Shown one piece after another: positions 1 through 6,950 of a DNA stretch of 10,748 nt. Every line of letters starts with the position of its first letter. The stretch's first letter is position 1. The stretch is from Baffinella frigidus (taxonomy: Eukaryota; Cryptophyceae; Cryptomonadales; Baffinellaceae). The stretch covers positions 265,796 to 276,543 of the forward strand of contig MU646420.1 in assembly GCA_026770585.1 (NCBI GenBank). Direction: 5' to 3'. The notes under the pieces are model-generated. The model was given only the letters and a program-made list of their open reading frames with translations, ran no database searches and was not told the origin of the DNA. The translations under genes and the position numbers were made by a program.

Positions 1-3000
1 AACCTGACCCTCAAGGACGCCTTCGGCAACCAGCACACCGAGGTGAACCTAGTCCCCGAAAACGCATCGATTGTCGGGGGCGTTGGGTTAGTGAAGGGTC
101 CCCCTTGCGGCTGTTTGAGGGTTTCGAGGCCCTGAGTTTTCGTGGTTTTGGTTGTTGGCCCACCTCCCCGTGCGAAAAAAACCTGGCCAGTTCAGTCAAC
201 ATTCGCGCGCGGGTCAACTTTCACGGTCACCGCTCAGGTTACGGCCACGGAGGCCGGGGGCAGCATCGCACGCCCGACGCACGGATACGCGGAGTATCAT
301 GAAGACGGGGTCGCCGTCGTGGTCACGCCCCAACCCCCTGAACATAGAACACTGAACACTGAACACTGAACACTGAACACTGAACACTGAACACTGAACC
401 CTAAACCCTAAACCATTTCCCCACAATGATACACCCCAAACACTACACCATGAACCACAAACAACGAACCACAAACCCTAAACCCTGAACCCTAAACCCT
501 AAACCCTCCAGTTCGCGTCCGAAACCGACTCCTCGGAGCGAATCGACGTCAACTTATCAACATCCGCGGGCGCGGTCTACACGGGCGACTTCACGCCTGC
601 GGGCCTCGACGAGACTGGTACCCTCAACACTAAACCCTAAACCCTAAACCCTAGACCCTAAACCCTAAAGCCCAAAGCCCAAACCCTCAACTCTAAACCC
701 CAAACCATAAACCCTGAACCATAAACCCATTACCCCAAAACCCGAACCCCAATCACCATGCCCTACACCCTAAACCTTAAACCACAAACCATCAACCCCA
801 AACCCCCAACCTCAAACCCGAATCCCTAAACCCTAAACCCTAAACCCTAAACTAGGTACCACGCGCGTGTTCGCATCGAGCGTCTTGTCCGTGCGGATGG
901 CGAAAGCCGGGGGGCTGAATGGTCAACCCTAAACCCTAAACCCTAAACCCAAATCCTAAACCCTAAACCCTAAACCCTAAACCCTAAACCCTAGACCCTA
1001 GACCCTGAACCCTGAACCCTAAAAAAACCCAAACCCTAAACCCCAAACCCTAAACCCTAAACCCTAAACCCTAAACCCTAAACCCTAAACCCTAAACCCT
1101 AAACCCTAAACCCTAAACCCTAAACCCTAAACACCAAACCCTGAACCATAAACCCTAAACCCTAAACCCTAAACCAGCAACGTACCACCGGGGAGTGGAT
1201 CTCGCGTTTCCCGTGAAGGAGAGGGTGGATGCGACGGTCGACTTCTCGTGCACGCAGGCTCGACACGAACCCCGAAATCCGAAACCCGAACCCCGAAATC
1301 CGAAACCCGAAACCCGAAACCCGAAATCCGAAACCCGAAACCCGAACCCTACTCCCGAAACCCGAAGACAGACACTCCAAACGTCAAACACGATTCCGTA
1401 ATCCTGAAACCCGACATCCGAAATTGTAACCATCAACCACGATTCAGCAATCCCTAAACCGTACGCTCTCGCCCAAACATCCGAAACCCGAAACACCCCA
1501 ACACGAATCTGTCATCACTAAACCCTACACCCGAATCCCGAATCTGAATCCCGAATCCTAACCCCGAACCCCGAACCCAAATCTAAAACCGAAAACCGAA
1601 AACCGCATCTAACACCGAAAAACGAAAAACGAAACCTAAACCCGAACCCGAAACCGAAAGCAGGCGGTACCTGGCACGGGGCTGCCAGCCGACTACTTCA
1701 GCGTGCGCTGGCGTGGTCTCACCCTACATCCGAAACTCTAAACCCTCATTTCTCAATCCTAAACCCTTAACCCTCAACCCTAAACCCTAAACCCTAAACC
1801 CTAAACTCTGATCCCTAAACCCTGAACCCTAAACCCTGAATCCTAAACCCTAAATCCTCAACCCCAAACCCCAAACCCCAAACCCCAAACCCCTCAACCC
1901 TAAACCCTTAACCCTAAAACCCAAACCCCAAACGCAGGTCTCGTCCGGCCGCCCTACTCGGAAACATTCACGTTCAAGACCGTGACATCTTCCTCCAACG
2001 GACAGACGGGGGTTGAGGGGGTGCGGGTGTGGCTCTCCGGGCAGAAGGTCACCTCCAAGCTTCCTGTGCACACACGCGTGTCATCGTGTCCTTCCTGAGC
2101 ACACACGTGCGGAAATAAGTGGACGAGCTCGAGCAGCGTGTCCTTCCTGTGCACACACGCGTGTCATCCGGTCCTTCCTGAGCACACAAGCGCGGAAATA
2201 GGTAGACGAGCTGGAGCTCCTGATCGACCAGAGCACACACCATAGCACCACCATATGTCTCTACGGATGGCCTGCCGTAGGTTCCTATGGATTATTCACC
2301 TGTGGGTTATTCCCAGAATCCCGCGTCACCACACGGTGGGCTTCGAGGGTTTCGGGACCCCTGGATTTAGCGGTAGCGTGACCAAATTTGCATTAGAATA
2401 TCCTTAAAGTCAACTGCCCACAGGGTACGTTGACTTTTGATGAAAGGTCCGTAGTCCACCGTGTGGATAGGTGGACGAGTTGGAGCTGTTGATCGCCCAG
2501 CGGAGCGGCAAAGCCACCGAGTACACGGGGACCGTCGTGTGGAAAATGGGTGGAAATCACTGGAAATTCCACCAAACCTAGCCGTAACGTCCGGCCATCG
2601 GGCATTTGATTTTTCGGCGTGATAAAATAGGTGGCTGACGCCTTTTCGAAACTGGATAGGTGGACGAGTTGGAGCTGCTGATCGACCAGTGGAGCGGCAA
2701 GGCGACAGAGTACACGGGGACAGTCGTCCTGCTCCGCGACACCCTTTATGACATCCAGGTCTGTCACCCGGTTGTGAAGCGTGGAGAACGATCAAACCCT
2801 GAACCCTGAACCTGAGCACGCAACCGTAAACCCTGAACCGTAAAGTCTCAACCATAAACCCTACACCCAAACCCCATGACAAACCTAATTCGTAACCCGT
2901 GCTTAGGGTTAATCCGTAACCCGCTCTTACGCCCTTAGGGTTTAGGGTTTGGGATTGATGGCAAGGCCACAGACTACACTTGGACCGTCGTGCTCATCTG

Positions 3001-4543
3001 CAACACCCTCTACCACGTCAAGGGTTTCTTTCAGGCTTTGAGGGTTTAATCGTTCTGAATTTCGGCCGGATTTTCTCTTCCTCCAATATGCAGCCTGGTT
3101 TAGGGTTTACGATGGGGTTTACCCTAACCCCTAAACCCTGAACCCTAAACGCTCGCCCCTCAACCCCAAACCATAAACCATAAACCCTAAACCCTAAACC
3201 CCAAACCCCAAACCCCAAATCCCAAACCCCAAACCCCAAACCCCAAACCCCAAACCCTACACCCTCAACCAGATCGAGTACAAGGACTCGTTCTCCTCAT
3301 CGAAGATGCAGCTGCACTGGAAGAGCGACTCGCTCGGCGCGTCCTACGCGGTTCCCCTACACCCTAAACCCTAGTGTCCCTCAACTCTAAACCATAAATC
3401 ATAAACGATCAACATTAACAATAAACAATAACAATAAACAATAAACAATAAACAATAAACAATAAACAATAAACAATAAACAAACAATAAACAATAAATA
3501 ATAAACAATAAACAAACAATAAACAATAAACAATTAACAATAAATAATAAACAATAAACCCTGAGCGTCCTACGCAGTTTCCCTCCGCACCCCATCCCTC
3601 ACTGAAATCCTGCTTCACCGTAACCCCTTCACCCTACGCCCTCAACCCTCAACCCTGAGAGCGGTTTCCCTCCGACCCCCCCGCCCTCAGTCAGAAACGC
3701 ACTTCGTCTTAGGTTATGAGCCTGGGCAATAATGTTGATGTTTTAGGACCGGGTGCTGGACGGGCCCGCCTCGGGGGGAAAGGGCTCCAAGGGTGCGCCC
3801 TATATCGGAGAAAACGCCTCCAGAAGTCATTACAACTACTTAAGAGGCATTTTCCCGGATATCCCTCAAGTGGCGAGGGGGTCTTAAAGGACCCCCTACA
3901 GGTCCTAGGCAGGTCCTAGGGCCCTACGGTAGGGCGTATGAGCCTACTCGCCACTTGAGGGATAGGGCTCACCCGTGGAGCCCTTTTCCCCCGAGGCGGG
4001 CCCGTCCAGGACCCGCTCCTCACAGGTGTGAGCCTGAGCAATCAGGTTGTGAGCCGCCAGTTGCACAGCCTCGTGACCTAAGACCCACACGCTCCTCCCC
4101 TCCCCCACCCTTCGGGGAGGTCGCGGGCTGCACTTACAGGGGTACCTCGCTCATAAGAAAGCGCCACCCCCTAGGACCCTACAGTATGCCTATGCGTAGG
4201 GCCCTATGTTGGTCCTAGGGGGGTGGGCGTTTCTTATGAGCGAGGTACCCCTGTACCACGCCAGGCTCTTGGGTAGGGTATTCCATGTGCGTTCTTGGAG
4301 CCGTTTTAACCTTAAAATTGATTTTTGAACACTGTTTTCCCTTGAAATAATGACTTGTGAATACCCCCCCCTCCAGCCCTGCGTGGCACCTCGTCTCGCC
4401 GTGTGCCTTCTGGCGTGTCGCGGTCGCGTTTTACAATTTATTAAACCACGACCCCCCCCCCCCTGCAGGTCATCCCGTCCAATCGCTTGTACTACGACGT
4501 CACGTATCAACAGGATCCTGTGGACGTGACCGTCAGCGCCTAA
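1..4543 (+). CDS. Ig/filamin-like plus PA14 domain protein, 3' part of a split gene (10 exons)
   Basis: Proposed exons: 1-51, 196-321, 512-617, 856-921, 1178-1257, 1664-1715, 1938-2047, 2660-2758 (or from 2675), 3273-3350 and 4469-4543. They join in frame into about 275-280 residues ending at TAA 4541-4543; the 5' end lies outside the window. Introns are GT-AG except intron 5 (GC-AG). Exons 1-4 read like an Ig/filamin-type repeat (LKDAFGNQ, then AVYTGDFTPAG). The end of exon 4 to exon 10 match the PA14 fold in order: GGLNATYHRG, ERVDATVDFS, GLPADYFSVRW, PPYSETFTF, GVRVW, LLIDQWSGKATEY, LYDIQIEYKD, MQLHW, VIPSNRLYY. PA14 domains usually bind glycans on secreted or surface proteins, so that location is inferred. 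Less certain are the exon 1, 2, 7 and 8 boundaries and whether 4541 is the true stop, because GTG ACC just before it could act as a donor. Confidence 0.8.
52..195 (+). other. Intron 1, without heptamers
   Basis: The sequence between the first Ig-like exon and the next in-phase coding stretch (STFARGSTFTVTAQV) carries no CCCTAAA-type repeat. It is instead G/T-rich. The donor may be gtcccc at 52 or gtgaac at 43, and the acceptor may be at 195 or 237; all keep phase 0, so the exact ends are uncertain. Confidence 0.45.
346..511 (+). repeat. CACTGAA heptamer array grading into CCCTAAA, intron 2
   Basis: About seven consecutive CACTGAA heptamers (about 348-398) pass without change of register into CCCTAAA. 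Degenerate heptamers follow, then CCCTAAA and CCCTGAA units up to the acceptor cctccag at 511. The C-containing strand is the coding strand of the host gene. CACTGAA differs from CCCTAAA at two positions, so this looks like a locally amplified variant of the telomere-type repeat. Confidence 0.85.
618..855 (+). repeat. Degenerate CCCTAAA heptamers filling intron 3
   Basis: The intron runs from donor gtaccc at 618 to acceptor actag at 855. It consists almost wholly of telomere-type heptamers: near-perfect CCCTAAA at both ends, and in the middle diverged units such as CCCCAAA, CCATAAA and CCTCAAA. Exons on both sides join in phase 1 (GAG ACT G / GT), giving GLDETGTTRVF. Confidence 0.85.
922..1177 (+). 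repeat. Longest CCCTAAA array of the window, intron 4
   Basis: Intron 4 (donor gtcaac at 922, acceptor ccag at 1177) is nearly pure plant-type telomere repeat on the C-rich strand. A perfect run of roughly twelve units lies at about 1048-1130. The array is interstitial, with coding exons directly on both sides, so it is not a chromosome end in this assembly. Confidence 0.9.
1258..1663 (+). repeat. CCCGAAA heptamer array, intron 5 (GC-AG intron)
   Basis: At 1268-1365 the heptamer is CCCGAAA with occasional TCCGAAA. Further on it decays into CCGAATC, CCCGAAC and AAACCGA variants up to about 1658. The reading frame requires exon 5 to end at CAG 1257 and exon 6 to start at GCG 1664, because the nine residues between VDFS and LPADYF are then conserved. 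The intron would start with GC and end with AG. Six bases, GCAGGC, are identical at 1254-1259 and 1660-1665. Confidence 0.8.
1716..1937 (+). repeat. CCCTAAA and CCCCAAA heptamers, intron 6
   Basis: After donor gtctca (1716) the intron is CCCTAAA and CCCTGAA, then a short homogenised CCCCAAA block at about 1860-1895, ending in acceptor cgcag at 1937. Exon 6 ends in phase 1 and exon 7 supplies GT, giving SVRWRGLVRPPY. Confidence 0.85.
2060..2225 (+). repeat. Two-copy 83-bp tandem duplication in intron 7
   Basis: Units 2060-2142 and 2143-2225 share ttcctgtgcacacacgcg, a stop-start cctgagcacaca motif and ggaaata-gt-gacgagct. The second unit runs on into a copy of the start of exon 8 (gagctcctgatcgaccag, to about 2231). 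The upstream end of the first unit overlaps the 3' border of exon 7. The duplication therefore spans the region between exons 7 and 8 and includes exon-8 sequence. Confidence 0.75.
2463..2539 (+). pseudogene. Truncated extra copy of PA14 exon 8 in intron 7
   Basis: Starting with the same ggataggtggacgag leader as the functional exon at 2653, this stretch reads ELELLIAQRSGKATEYTGTVV. It then loses similarity at gtgtgg (2537). Compared with the intact exon, the D-Q-W core of the LIDQW motif has become A-Q-R, and the 3' part (LLRDTLYDIQ) is missing. The frame is open up to the breakpoint and a GT follows, so inclusion as an alternative exon cannot be excluded, but a dead duplicate is more likely. 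Confidence 0.7.
2790..3272 (+). repeat. Mixed-orientation telomere-type heptamers, intron 8
   Basis: C-rich heptamers occur at about 2795-2876 and 3117-3270, including a CCCCAAA run at about 3198-3258 that ends just before acceptor accag at 3272. Between them the repeat appears in the opposite orientation (TTAGGGTTT at 2937-2952, TTTAGGGTTT near 3100). Exon 8 and exon 9 join in phase 0 (DIQ / IEYKD). Confidence 0.75.
2960..3022 (+). pseudogene. 3' half of another copy of PA14 exon 8, in intron 8
   Basis: The frame reads GKATDYTWTVVLICNTLYHVK, aligning with GKATEYTGTVVLLRDTLYDIQ of the intact exon. The 5' half is absent. No clear donor follows: the intact exon has CAG followed by gt, here the sequence is AAG followed by gg. 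It is flanked upstream by TTTAGGG in the opposite orientation to the other introns. It complements the 5' half kept at 2463-2539. Confidence 0.7.
3406..3560 (+). repeat. CAATAAA heptamer satellite in intron 9
   Basis: A run of AT-rich heptamers, mostly CAATAAA with a few 4-base slippages (CAAA). It begins through intermediates (ccataaa, tcataaa, cgatcaa) and ends at CAATAAACCCTGA. The unit length and the constant TAAA are those of CCCTAAA, so it is best explained as a variant of the same repeat with two C-to-A changes. Each unit carries the hexamer AATAAA on the sense strand, roughly seventeen times. Confidence 0.85.
3559..3690 (+). repeat. Two degenerate echoes of the exon 9 / intron 9 border
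   Basis: At 3565-3582 gcgtcctacgcagttt repeats the exon 9 end (gcgtcctacgcggttc at 3339-3354). The following ccctccgcacccc recurs at about 3668-3684 after gagagcggttt. Both copies are preceded by CCCTGAG. They are too short and diverged to be exons. Confidence 0.5.
3717..4051. mobile_element. Large fold-back element between imperfect direct repeats
   Basis: Outer arms at about 3753-3790 and 3977-4016 are inverted copies (ggacgggcccgcctcggg on the left). Nested inside are atccctcaagtggcgag (3861-3877) and its reverse complement (3947-3963). The centre has repeated ggtcctagg. Outside the arms, gagcctgggcaataatgttg (3718-3737) and gagcctgagcaatcaggttg (4032-4051) form an imperfect direct repeat. 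No transposase is present, so it would be a non-autonomous fold-back or MITE-type element inside intron 9. Confidence 0.6.
4135..4255. mobile_element. 121-bp palindromic MITE-like element, copy 1 (intron 9)
   Basis: The ends tacaggggtacctcgctcat and its reverse complement are perfect for 26 bases. The whole element folds on itself, with CCTAGG motifs on both arms. It can be read as TA target duplication plus CAGGGGTACC termini, as for Tc1/mariner-type MITEs. A second copy at 7689-7809 has the same length and differs at about 12 positions. Confidence 0.8.
4469..4543 (+). other. Terminal exon of the PA14 gene
   Basis: After a C-tract of 12 and the acceptor ctgcag (4468), the frame reads VIPSNRLYYDVTYQQDPVDV and stops at TAA 4541-4543. 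VIPSxxLY is the usual last strand of PA14. Further Ig-like repeats often follow PA14 in such proteins. If gtgacc at 4526 is used as a donor, the stop would be intronic and the protein would continue. Confidence 0.75.
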
Positions 4544-4598
4544 GCCCACGTGACCGCCCCGCGTGACCGTCCCGCGTGACCGCCGCACGTGACCACCG
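4525..4598 (+). repeat. GTGACC short tandem repeat at the gene end
   Basis: The motif cgtgaccg from the last codons of exon 10 recurs about every 12-14 bases downstream (near 4548, 4561, 4574, 4587). This gives an imperfect tandem array over the stop codon and the start of the 3' flank. Confidence 0.6.
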
Positions 4599-4643
4599 CC
4601 CAAGGAGTGCGGCGTCCTCGAGTGAAGAGCCGCCCACCGACAC

Positions 4644-4718
4644 GTCCTTCAATTAAATTCGTTTGAATTTGGATTCAATCGGATTTGAATTCGATTAATC
4701 TGAATTCAGTTGAAGGAC
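4644..4718. repeat. AT-rich inverted repeat with gtccttcaa ends
   Basis: gtccttcaa at the left is the reverse complement of ttgaaggac at 4710-4718. The inside is an imperfect palindrome of gaattc, ttgaat and attaa motifs. It could form a hairpin in the 3' flank of the PA14 gene or be a small fold-back element. Confidence 0.65.
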
Positions 4719-5141
4719 GCGCGTGGGCCCTTGCTTTCGAGCAACCCCTAGGATAGAATGGCGAATTCCGCGCAGAGACTGTTTCTGCGTGGTGTACAAA
4801 TAAGTAATAATGAAATCGGGCTTCCGGCCCACAACTTGGACTCAAGGTTGAGGCGAAGCCACACAGCGGGCTTCGCAGATCGGTCCATTCATTTTCGAGG
4901 TGCTAAGAATTGCACGGTGCAGAGACGTCATATTAATCGACATTTCGACCAGATTTGCGCGCGGCATTTTCCTTCGAGATCACCTGAGCCTGACTTGACA
5001 TCAAGCCTGGATTCATTTCGGAGGGGGGCTGAGAGCCCCTCGTCTGTTGCAACACACCCTCTGGGCACCAGCGCTGCTGAACCGGGCTGAACCGGGCAGC
5101 CAGTATACTCTGTGTACGCTGTGGCCTTGCCATCAACCCTA
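4719..5141. other. No recognisable gene
   Basis: An open frame of 110 codons starting at 4758 on the + strand shows no family motif. Its third codon positions are not GC-rich, unlike the PA14 exons, so I do not call it a gene. A small hairpin gaggggggct/agcccctc lies near 5020-5041, and a double gctgaaccggg repeat near 5080-5098. Confidence 0.4.
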
Positions 5142-5310
5142 AAGCCCGGTTCAGTCTCGGGGGGCTCGGGGAAAGTCTTGGCCTGCATTGATACCAACAA
5201 GACGTCTTTTCACCGACGCCATGGCGCGCGCCAACAAAAACAGCCGACGAGCCTTCCACGCCGCAGACCAGCTCCGTGATCCCATCGAGGGATACCTGTA
5301 CATGTGTTAG
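5142..5310 (+). CDS. Possible exon of an unrecognised gene
   Basis: The frame is open from about 5142 (after ttcag at 5150, a possible acceptor) to TAG 5308-5310. It includes ATG 5221 followed by ARANKNSRRAFHAADQLRDP, with GC-rich third positions like the PA14 exons. No family was recognised and no partner exon was identified. It could equally be chance. Confidence 0.2.
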
Positions 5311-5655
5311 GATTCGGCAATCCGATTCAGCAATCCATGGCCGCGCATTCTACGCTACGGAGGCTAGGGTTGAGAAGGACCTGGGGAGGACCTGGAAAGC
5401 TCGTGAGAGACGTTGATGCATACCAAATGAGATAGGTCCTCTGCGGGACGATCCTCTGCGGTTCCACCAGCCCTCCCAAGTGACTCAAATAGTGTCCTGG
5501 GAGGTCTTCGAATTTACCTTGCGTCGGGGTTGGATCCGACACCGATGTCAAGGTAAATCGAAAATGTTCCAGAGCACTATGTGAGCCACCTTCAAGGGCT
5601 AGTGGCTGTGCGACTGTTCGGAGGACTGGGAGTTACTTCGTGGGGAGTCTGAAAA
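5311..5655. other. Intergenic or intronic stretch with small inverted repeat
   Basis: Nothing coding was recognised. cgaatttaccttg at 5509-5521 is nearly the reverse complement of tcaaggtaaatcg at about 5548-5560. gattc-gcaatcc is repeated at about 5312-5336. Confidence 0.4.
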
Positions 5656-5755
5656 GCGTTGTGGGCTCGGCCCTTCCTCCGGCAGAGGCTCACCCGGCAC
5701 GACAAGCGCTCTATCTGCAGCTTCGTTTCACGAGTTCCAGAGGAGATATGCCTAG
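5656..5755 (+). repeat. Dispersed GSPGTTR repeat, copy 1 (short)
   Basis: The frame reads RCGLGPSSGRGSPGTTSALS, continues to EFQRRYA and stops at TAG 5753-5755. Copy 2 at 6246-6436 is the same in this frame, ends ELRRRCA and stops at the equivalent TAG. Relative to copy 2, an in-frame segment of about ten codons is missing. The upstream part (MAAAMA) is absent. Whether the family is coding or a non-coding repeat is unknown. Confidence 0.6.
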
Positions 5756-5987
5756 CAAAATTCCTTGCCTAGCCTTCGTTTAGGACCCAAATTTGACAAA
5801 TGGCAGCATCCCCGCCCTCACGCAGGGGTGATGTACTCAGATCTGAGTTGTTTTAAGGAAACGTGACTTGACGCATGCGTCGCACCTTCCACAACCCTTC
5901 CAGCGTCCACACGGCCCCTTTTCTCCTCGATATCTAAACCGCCCTCGAGAGCCAATCTCAAAACGCCCTCTTTATTATCCGTCGAGC
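5756..5987. other. No recognisable feature
   Basis: This stretch follows copy 1 of the GSPGTTR repeat. No domain-like frame, array or clear inverted repeat was found. Confidence 0.4.
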
Positions 5988-6173
5988 CTACGCATCCTCC
6001 ACCCCCGCCTCCCACGGCATGTCCTCTACCCCCCACCACCACTTCATTAAATAGGTGCGAAGCGGGGTCACGTAGGCCCGGCCATCCACCCCCCAGTGGT
6101 AGACCCCCGGCAGGCCGACGGCCTTTGGTTTTCTTTCTCCCCTGTCAAGGTGACAAGGAGGCAAACCTGGCAA
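5988..6173 (-). CDS. Possible minus-strand exon, function unknown
   Basis: On the minus strand the frame contains AVGLPGVYHWGVDGRAYVTP followed by LRTYLMKWWWG. The sequence is protein-like, with GC-rich third positions between about 6040 and 6125. A possible acceptor is accaaag just before GCC GTC GGC (about 6123). The part downstream of LRTYL is repetitive (gtggtggtgggg) and may be noncoding. No family was recognised. Confidence 0.22.
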   Translation of the reverse strand: MPGLPPCHLDRGERKPKAVGLPGVYHWGVDGRAYVTPLRTYLMKWWWGVEDMPWEAGVEDA

Positions 6174-6245
6174 CTTATTGAAGATGGGGTTCTGTGCATG
6201 CCAGGATCCCTGATGAGTGGATTCTGGTACTAGGTTTTGTTTTGT

Positions 6246-6436
6246 TCATGGCAGCCGCGATGGCCTTCCTGGAATCCAGATGGTCTTGGTGGGCGTCCGA
6301 GCTGCAGCGTTCTGGGCTCGTCCCTTCCTCCGGCAGAGGCTCCCCCGGCACGACACGCGTGCTTTCTGCAGCGCTCGCGCCACAACCCATGGTTCGGTTT
6401 GTCAAGATTCAGGAGCTGAGGAGGAGATGTGCCTAG
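6246..6436 (+). repeat. Dispersed GSPGTTR repeat, copy 2
   Basis: From atggcagccgcgatggcc the frame reads MAAAMAFLESRW, passes through SGLVPSSGRGSPGTTR and LSAALAPQP, and ends QELRRRCA with stop TAG 6434-6436. Copy 3, inverted at 6951-7125, shares MAAAMA, RGSPGTTRALSAALAPQP and QELWR in the same frame. Such a shared frame suggests a coding ancestor, possibly a transposed exon or gene fragment; no function is known to me. Confidence 0.6.
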
Positions 6437-6586
6437 CTAATCATTTGACCCAAGGGGAGAGATTATATGGGGCTGGCAAGGCTGAAAAGGGGGTGGTGAT
6501 CCGTGCCTGCCTTACCAAAAGTCCGATAAGGCCTCAAAAGACCTCTATGGGCCTGGAATTGGAGCCGTTTTGGCACACCGATTTTA
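6437..6586. other. No recognisable gene
   Basis: No gene was recognised in this short stretch. ttggagccgtttt at about 6559-6571 recurs at about 4297-4309 in intron 9, a small shared repeat upstream of the hairpin. Confidence 0.4.
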
Positions 6587-6707
6587 AAACGCCGAGCGAA
6601 GGCGATCTTCGATTTCAATTATCTCGACGATGATCTTGAGATCTCTGAAACATCTCAAGATCATCGTCGAGATAATTGAAATCGAAGATCGCCTTCGCTC
6701 GGCGTTT
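6587..6707. repeat. Perfect inverted repeat, 56-bp arms and 9-base loop
   Basis: Arms 6587-6642 and 6652-6707 are exact reverse complements, starting aaacgccgagcgaaggcgat, around the loop ctctgaaac. Such identity implies a recent origin or ongoing copying. If transcribed it would form a long stem of the kind that can feed small-RNA pathways. No similarity to the 121-bp element was seen. Confidence 0.9.
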
Positions 6708-6950
6708 GAAAAGCCGTGAACCCTCCTGGGGTGTCGCCCGATCTATTTCTTTCTAGAGGAAGCAACGGATCATGACCCCAAAATGAGGACAATCATTTTC
6801 AACGAAAATTACTACACGTGTTTGTATCTTGCCAGACCCAGGTAAACTTTCCCATGTTTGACCAGTCAAGTACTGTATTTGACCAGTATGCACAGATTTT
6901 TCTTTCCATTCTGACCAGGTGGTCATATGGTCAGACAAGTTTGGGGGATA
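6708..6950. other. No recognisable gene
   Basis: Only short repeats of the word gaccag are seen (about 6860-6920). A minus-strand open frame of 255 codons covers 6753-7520, but its composition is shifting and low in complexity, and it gains its conserved part only from repeat copy 3. Confidence 0.4.

Larger units (their letters stand above)
909..4495 (+). other. PA14 domain spread over seven exons
   Basis: The domain starts in exon 4 (GGLN, split codon with exon 5) and ends with IPSNRLYY in exon 10. Order and spacing agree with the PA14 family: a G-L-x-A-x-Y start, an R-V-D-x-x-V-D-F strand, then exactly nine residues to LPADYFSVRW, the P-P-Y-S-E-T-F-T-F strand, the G-V-R-V-W strand, L-I-D-x-W-S, an L-Y-D-I-x-x-E-Y strand, M-x-L-x-W, and the closing V-I-P-S-x-x-L-Y. 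The nine-residue spacing fixes the exon 5 to exon 6 junction. The W expected after VDFS is C here. Family membership is clear from these motifs; the ligand cannot be told. Confidence 0.82.

Noticed and set aside
922-1177. Chromosome end (true telomere)
   Set aside because: The arrays are short, degenerate and interrupted by in-phase coding exons on both sides, so they are interstitial.
1155-1496. Open frames of GFGFRVSGFGFRV type on minus and RNPKPETRNPKP type on plus
   Set aside because: These are translations of the CCCGAAA heptamer (7 is not a multiple of 3, so all frames stay open); the region is intron 5.
1027-3260. CRISPR array from regular short repeats
   Set aside because: Repeats are contiguous heptamers without spacers, and the context is a eukaryotic intron.
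3371-3618. Minus-strand frames rich in YCLLFIV, resembling a membrane protein
   Set aside because: Produced by the CAATAAA satellite; the hydrophobic look is an artefact of the repeat.
5020-5041. Small GC hairpin followed by cgtctgttg, terminator-like
   Set aside because: Bacterial-type terminators are not expected here and no gene ends just before it.
4758-5090. Open frame of 110 codons on plus after the PA14 gene
   Set aside because: No recognisable motif, third positions not GC-rich and no splice partner; chance is likely.
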